A stretch of DNA of 10,700 nt from Bacteroidota bacterium (GTDB lineage: Bacteria > Bacteroidota > Bacteroidia > Bacteroidales > VadinHA17). Made by a program: the position numbers and the translations under genes. Shown here piece after piece: positions 7,396 through 10,700 of the stretch (its first letter is position 1; the number at the start of each line of letters is the position of its first letter). A model generated the notes under the pieces. It saw nothing but the letters and a program-made list of their open reading frames with translations. It did no database searches and was not told where the DNA came from. Location of the stretch: the NCBI GenBank assembly GCA_030593185.1, contig JAUVHQ010000051.1, positions 1 through 10,700 of the forward strand. Direction: 5' to 3'.

Positions 7396-8912
7396 TGATC
7401 AATAATCACAGAATTTCCACATATATTTTTGCACAGTTTTTTCTTTTTACCGGAATACTTAATGTTTTTTCGCAGGTTTCGGAAAACAGTAACCTTGTAA
7501 GTGAATGTTATATGATTATGGTTGGGAAAGATGCCACAACAGATGGCTCTGTTCTGATTGCACATAATAATGACCTTACAGGAACTGAAATATCATTTTG
7601 TGAAAAAAATCCCCGAAAGAAACATCTTCCCAATGACAGTATACGATTTTCAAACGGGCTTACCATCCAAAGCGCACCTATTACATACGAATGGATGGTA
7701 TTACGTACCAGGAGGGGCTATATAGAAGGTGATGCAGTAGCAGTAAATGAGCACCAGGTCGCCATTGGTGGTGGTGTATCATTGATAAGTGACAGAAATC
7801 TGAAAGCCAGAATAGCTGATCCGATGATAATGAAAGGGCTACCGGGAGGTGTTAGATATATAGCCCTTCAACAGACAAAAACAGCACGTCAATGTGTTGA
7901 ATTGATAGGAGATTTATACAATAAATACGGTGTTGCTTATCCATCCGGTGTTAGTATTGCCGATCCCAATGAAATATGGTACCTGGAAACAGGCGGCGGA
8001 AGTACATGGGCAGCTATCCGCGTGCCTGACAGTTGTTACTGGGTACAGGCAAACGGCTACAGGATCGGAAATATTAAAATCGATGATACTGCTAATATTA
8101 TCACTTCTCCCGCATTGCTGGATTTCTGCAAAAAGAAGGGATTATGGGACCCCGGTATGGGATCATTCAATTTCAGGAAGACATTTGGGGGCATGGTTTA
8201 TTCTTCACAAAATCCTTATTATAACAGTCGCCGGGAATGGCGTGGAATTTCAATCCTTAGTCCATCCCTTAACCCCGATCCGGAAGGCAGGGATTTTCCG
8301 ATGTTCATAAAACCTGATGAAAAAATTAATATTGAAAAACTTTTTTCAATTTTGAGAGATCATTACCAGGGGACTGAATTTGACGGTTATCCTGAAACAG
8401 GAAAAAGTCCCGGAGAGAGAATGATCGCATCATCAAAATGTGTCCACTCTGATGTAATTCAATTACGTGGTAAGATGAATGCAGATATAGGTGCAATAAT
8501 ATGGATTGGCTTAAGTCGTCCATTTTCCTCTCCATACGTGCCATTTTACTTTGGAATTAAAAGTATCCCTCTTGCCTACTCCGGAATACCTGAAGATAAA
8601 AGAACTGCATTCTCGGTTTTCAGGGGACTTTCTGATCTTATTATTGGAAAATACAATGAACGTATCAATATAGTTCTTCCCCGGTGGAAAAAGTTTGAAA
8701 AAATAAATTTCACTCTTCAACCTTCAGTAGAAGACAGGGCATTGAAGCTTCTGGAAAAAGACATTAAAGATTCCAGGGAATTCCTTACAAATTACACGAA
8801 AGGACTCTGTAGTAATGTTTTAAGACAAACTGGTGAAATGATCATGACTATAATGCCACCTCCAAAACAGGAAGAAATCACCAGGAATAATGTTGAAACC
8901 CGAAAAAAATAG
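7395..8912 (+). CDS. Secreted C69-family (dipeptidase A type) Ntn-hydrolase
   Basis: A 505-residue protein. A signal peptide covers about residues 1-26 (hydrophobic core IFAQFFLFTGILNVF, then SQ). About 11 residues later comes SECYMIMVGKDATTDGS, where Cys38 is the expected N-terminal nucleophile exposed by self-cleavage, followed by the conserved AHNND at 56-60. The family segment IADPNEIWYLETGGGSTWAAIRVPD with QANGYRI runs from about 188 to 224, and a C-terminal WIGLSRPFSSPYVPFYFG block lies near 370-388. C69 enzymes cleave dipeptides or act as related amidohydrolases; a secreted version would act in the periplasm. The start ATG overlaps the XRE stop by one base and there is no separate ribosome site, so translation probably depends on the upstream gene. 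The DASS carrier begins 15 bases downstream. Amidase or acylase activity on a non-peptide substrate is possible. Confidence 0.86.
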   Translation: MINNHRISTYIFAQFFLFTGILNVFSQVSENSNLVSECYMIMVGKDATTDGSVLIAHNNDLTGTEISFCEKNPRKKHLPNDSIRFSNGLTIQSAPITYEWMVLRTRRGYIEGDAVAVNEHQVAIGGGVSLISDRNLKARIADPMIMKGLPGGVRYIALQQTKTARQCVELIGDLYNKYGVAYPSGVSIADPNEIWYLETGGGSTWAAIRVPDSCYWVQANGYRIGNIKIDDTANIITSPALLDFCKKKGLWDPGMGSFNFRKTFGGMVYSSQNPYYNSRREWRGISILSPSLNPDPEGRDFPMFIKPDEKINIEKLFSILRDHYQGTEFDGYPETGKSPGERMIASSKCVHSDVIQLRGKMNADIGAIIWIGLSRPFSSPYVPFYFGIKSIPLAYSGIPEDKRTAFSVFRGLSDLIIGKYNERINIVLPRWKKFEKINFTLQPSVEDRALKLLEKDIKDSREFLTNYTKGLCSNVLRQTGEMIMTIMPPPKQEEITRNNVETRKK

Positions 8913-8921
8913 AAACGTTTC
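8912..8921. promoter_or_regulatory. Perfect 10-bp palindrome GAAACGTTTC between the peptidase stop and the transporter start
   Basis: GAAACGTTTC is a perfect palindrome. It begins at the last base of the peptidase TAG stop and ends six bases before the ATG at 8928. Its ACGT centre and flanks resemble operators of LacI/GalR-type regulators, but no such regulator is in the window, and a 10-bp palindrome in a 15-base gap could be chance. It could equally fold into a weak structure in the ribosome-loading zone of the transporter gene. Confidence 0.3.
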
Positions 8922-8927
8922 AAAATT

Positions 8928-10427
8928 ATGCAAAACGGACAGTACCGGATCAAGAGGATAGGGCTTTTTATCGGCCCCATAAGTTCTTTACTTATCATTT
9001 TTCTGTTTGTTCCTGATCCACAGAATCCTCAAGTTGGCTATACAGCTGCAGTAGCACTTCTAATGGCTATCTGGTGGATCACTGAGGCAATACCCCTGGC
9101 GATAACAGCACTTTTACCTGTTGCCATGTTTCCTCTTTTTGGTATAATGAGTGGAATGGATGTTTCAGCGCTATATTTCAACCATGTGATCTTTCTTTTT
9201 ATAGGAGGTTTTATGGTTGCCCTGGCTATGGAGAAATGGAATTTACATCTCCGTATTGCTTTAATTACGCTGATGTTATTTGGTACAAAACCTCGAAAAA
9301 TACTTTTGGGATTCATGATCACAACATGGTTCTTATCCATGTGGGTATCAAATACCGCCACTGCAATGATGATAGTACCTATTGCACTTTCTGTGATTAT
9401 CAACCTTGAAAATAATATTGGAAAGAAAAAAGTAAGAAAATATTCAATTGGTCTTCTTTTAAGTATTGCATATAGTGCAAGTATTGGTGGTATAGCTACC
9501 CTGATAGGAACACCCCCAAATCTTGTTTTTACCAGGATATTTTCCATATCATTTCCAGATGCTCCTGAAATTTCATTTGTTAACTGGTTTTTCTTTGCCC
9601 TTCCAATCAGTATTTTCTTTCTGTTTCTGGTATGGCTGTTGTTGTCAGCCATGTTTTGTAAATCAGGATTTACTATTTCACGCGATATTTTTCGCAATCA
9701 GTATAAATCGCTTGATAAAATATCCTGGGAGGAAAAATCGGTTCTGTCGATTTTTATTTTGCTTGCTTTAGCATGGTTAACAAGGGCAGATATAGTAATT
9801 GGAAGCTTTACAATCTATGGCTGGTCAGGGCTATTTCCTAATCCGGAATATATTACTGATGGTGTAGTAGCAATAATTCTGGCAGGTCTGCTTTATATTC
9901 TCCCCGGAAAAAGAGCCCCCAGAATCATGGATTGGGAAACAACAAAGAAACTTCCATGGGGAATCATCCTGCTTTTTGGAGGTGGTTTTGCTCTTGCCGG
10001 TGGTTTTATGAGCTCAGGTTTATCAAGTTGGATCGGACAACAACTTCAGGGAGCCGGTTCGCTCTCTCCTATTGTAGTTATTGGTTCAATTTGTACCTTA
10101 TTAACATTTCTTACTGAACTAACTTCCAATACAGGTGTGTCAGAAATGATTCAACCTGTTATGGCTGCACTTGGAACAGCTATTGGCAGAAACCCGCTGC
10201 TTCTAATGGTGCCTGCTGCAATGGCCAGTTCTTTTGCATTTATGATGCCTATAGCTACTCCTCCAAATGCAATAATTTTCGGTACAAATAGAATAAGAAT
10301 TCCTGATATGGTCAAAGTTGGATTTATAATAAATATCCTTGGTATTATTGTGCTTACTGCCGGGATAATGCTGCTTGGAGGTTTATTGGATATTGACCCC
10401 CAGCATATGCCTGAATGGGCAAAATAG
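8928..10427 (+). CDS. DASS/SLC13-family sodium-coupled anion transporter (dicarboxylate or sulfate)
   Basis: A 499-residue inner-membrane protein with about 11 hydrophobic segments. It carries both hallmark SNT motifs of the divalent anion:Na+ symporter family, SNTATAMM at 141-148 and TSNTGVSEM at 399-407. It also has the paired IGTPPN (193-198) and ATPPNAI (443-449) motifs, one per inverted repeat half, that bind sodium and substrate in VcINDY and NaCT structures. WWITEAIPLAITALLPV (49-65) is the usual first-domain signature. Length fits the family. Members import succinate, malate, citrate or sulfate with sodium; the SNT signatures fit either a dicarboxylate or a sulfate carrier, and the position downstream of a sulfatase makes sulfate worth considering. 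It is 15 bases after the peptidase and is probably the last gene of the unit, since about 270 noncoding bases follow. Confidence 0.9.
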   Translation: MQNGQYRIKRIGLFIGPISSLLIIFLFVPDPQNPQVGYTAAVALLMAIWWITEAIPLAITALLPVAMFPLFGIMSGMDVSALYFNHVIFLFIGGFMVALAMEKWNLHLRIALITLMLFGTKPRKILLGFMITTWFLSMWVSNTATAMMIVPIALSVIINLENNIGKKKVRKYSIGLLLSIAYSASIGGIATLIGTPPNLVFTRIFSISFPDAPEISFVNWFFFALPISIFFLFLVWLLLSAMFCKSGFTISRDIFRNQYKSLDKISWEEKSVLSIFILLALAWLTRADIVIGSFTIYGWSGLFPNPEYITDGVVAIILAGLLYILPGKRAPRIMDWETTKKLPWGIILLFGGGFALAGGFMSSGLSSWIGQQLQGAGSLSPIVVIGSICTLLTFLTELTSNTGVSEMIQPVMAALGTAIGRNPLLLMVPAAMASSFAFMMPIATPPNAIIFGTNRIRIPDMVKVGFIINILGIIVLTAGIMLLGGLLDIDPQHMPEWAK

Positions 10428-10447
10428 GGAAAAAAGTTTTTGGCTTG

Positions 10448-10527
10448 CCACGTGAAATGCGACGCCTGCCCTGTGAAATTTGAGGCACGAAAATATTTCA
10501 CCAGGGAAGGAGCATATTTCACTGTGG
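10448..10527. repeat. 80-base two-tier imperfect palindrome downstream of the DASS gene
   Basis: GTGAAAT occurs at 10452-10458 and 10473-10479, and its inverse ATTTCAC at 10495-10501 and 10516-10522. Both nested pairs share the same centre (10487), and each pair of like words is 21 bases apart. The arms extend further: CCACGTGAAAT (10448-10458) pairs with ATTTCACTGTGG (10516-10527) with one bulged base, and CCCTGTGAAAT (10469-10479) pairs with ATTTCACCAGGG (10495-10506), again with one bulge. CCT at 10465-10467 can also pair with AGG at 10508-10510. The loop is about 15 bases. No T-run follows on the plus strand, so it is not a classical intrinsic terminator; it could protect the mRNA 3' end, bind a dimeric protein, or be a copy of a dispersed palindromic repeat. 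Confidence 0.75.
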
Positions 10528-10548
10528 TTACTGGTTGGTCAATGCCTA

Positions 10549-10584
10549 AATAACGTTATTAATAACGTTATTAATTACGTGATT
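10549..10584. repeat. Three tandem 12-bp palindromic units (AATAACGTTATT)
   Basis: Two identical units, AATAACGTTATT at 10549-10560 and 10561-10572, are each perfect palindromes and abut without a gap. A third unit, AATTACGTGATT at 10573-10584, keeps the ACGT centre with three changes from the first unit and is an imperfect palindrome. The 12-bp period is close to one helical turn, so bound proteins would lie nearly on one face of the DNA. The array could be a multi-site operator, a replication or recombination site, or a small satellite. No gene is seen in the 116 bases to the right before the window ends. Confidence 0.75.
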
Positions 10585-10682
10585 AATAGGCTCTGTTCTA
10601 ATTTGTATATCTTTAACTAAACTAACTAATATTTCGTTCCTAACGATTCATTATAAATATACGGAGGTAGTTATCAGAATAT

Positions 10683-10695
10683 ACCGCGTAGCGGT
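10683..10695. repeat. Short GC-rich hairpin ACCGC-GTA-GCGGT at the right edge
   Basis: ACCGC (10683-10687) and GCGGT (10691-10695) are exact inverted arms around a GTA loop, in otherwise AT-rich DNA. The centre reads CCGCGTAGCGG. It may be a REP-like dispersed palindrome or the beginning of a structure cut by the window end. A longer element cannot be judged because the sequence stops five bases later. Confidence 0.5.
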
Positions 10696-10700
10696 TAAAT

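Noticed and set aside
9038..9697. 219-codon open frame on the minus strand inside the DASS gene
   Set aside because: The plus-strand protein has clear family motifs across the same span; the antisense translation resembles no family I know and is an expected shadow of a hydrophobic coding sequence.
10427..10450. A- and T-runs followed by TGGCTTGCCA after the DASS stop as an intrinsic terminator
   Set aside because: The T-run lies before the small stem, not after it, and the stem has a 2-base loop, so it does not have terminator geometry.
1..10700. CRISPR arrays, tRNA, rRNA, insertion sequences, phage genes
   Set aside because: I looked for spaced direct repeats, cloverleaf-like segments and transposase motifs on both strands and saw none; coding genes fill nearly all of the window.

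Overview
The window looks like a chromosomal segment of an anaerobic member of the Bacteroidota. The DNA is AT-rich. Starts are not preceded by clear Shine-Dalgarno sequences, which is usual for that phylum. Two predicted outer lipoproteins of the alkaline-phosphatase superfamily lie side by side, and a corrinoid-activation protein of the RACo type is present, a family mostly found in anaerobes. The assignment is inferred from gene content; there is no rRNA or other marker gene.

Layout. Positions 1-1815 (minus strand, cut by the left edge) encode a multidomain protein: an N-terminal domain resembling the methionine synthase (MetH) activation domain, a three-cysteine cluster, a [2Fe-2S] ferredoxin domain and an ASKHA-type ATPase of the RACo/DUF4445 family. 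A 138-base divergent intergenic region follows. From there every gene is on the plus strand: a cation-chloride cotransporter (SLC12-like) homologue (1954-4173), an ENPP-like phosphodiesterase lipoprotein (4256-5500), a type I sulfatase lipoprotein (5528-7018), a small XRE-type DNA-binding protein (7066-7395), a secreted C69-family Ntn peptidase that overlaps it by one base (7395-8912), and a DASS/SLC13 dicarboxylate-or-sulfate transporter (8928-10427). The last 273 bases have no gene but hold three kinds of palindromic structure: an 80-base two-tier imperfect hairpin, three tandem 12-bp palindromic units and a short GC-rich hairpin at the right edge.

How the genes may work together. The run 4256-10427 has gaps of 27, 47, -1 and 15 bases and could be one transcription unit. 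A plausible reading is that the two lipoproteins hydrolyse phosphodiester and sulfate-ester bonds of outside material, the peptidase trims small peptides, and the DASS carrier imports a released anion (sulfate or a dicarboxylate). The XRE protein could regulate the unit. Substrates cannot be fixed from sequence. The RACo-type protein is divergent and probably belongs to a separate process, namely ATP-dependent reductive reactivation of a cobalamin enzyme.

I do not see a clearly unprecedented system. The most unusual items are the MetH-activation-like/ferredoxin/RACo fusion, the ENPP-sulfatase pair, the XRE-C69 overlap and the symmetric palindrome cluster after the last gene.
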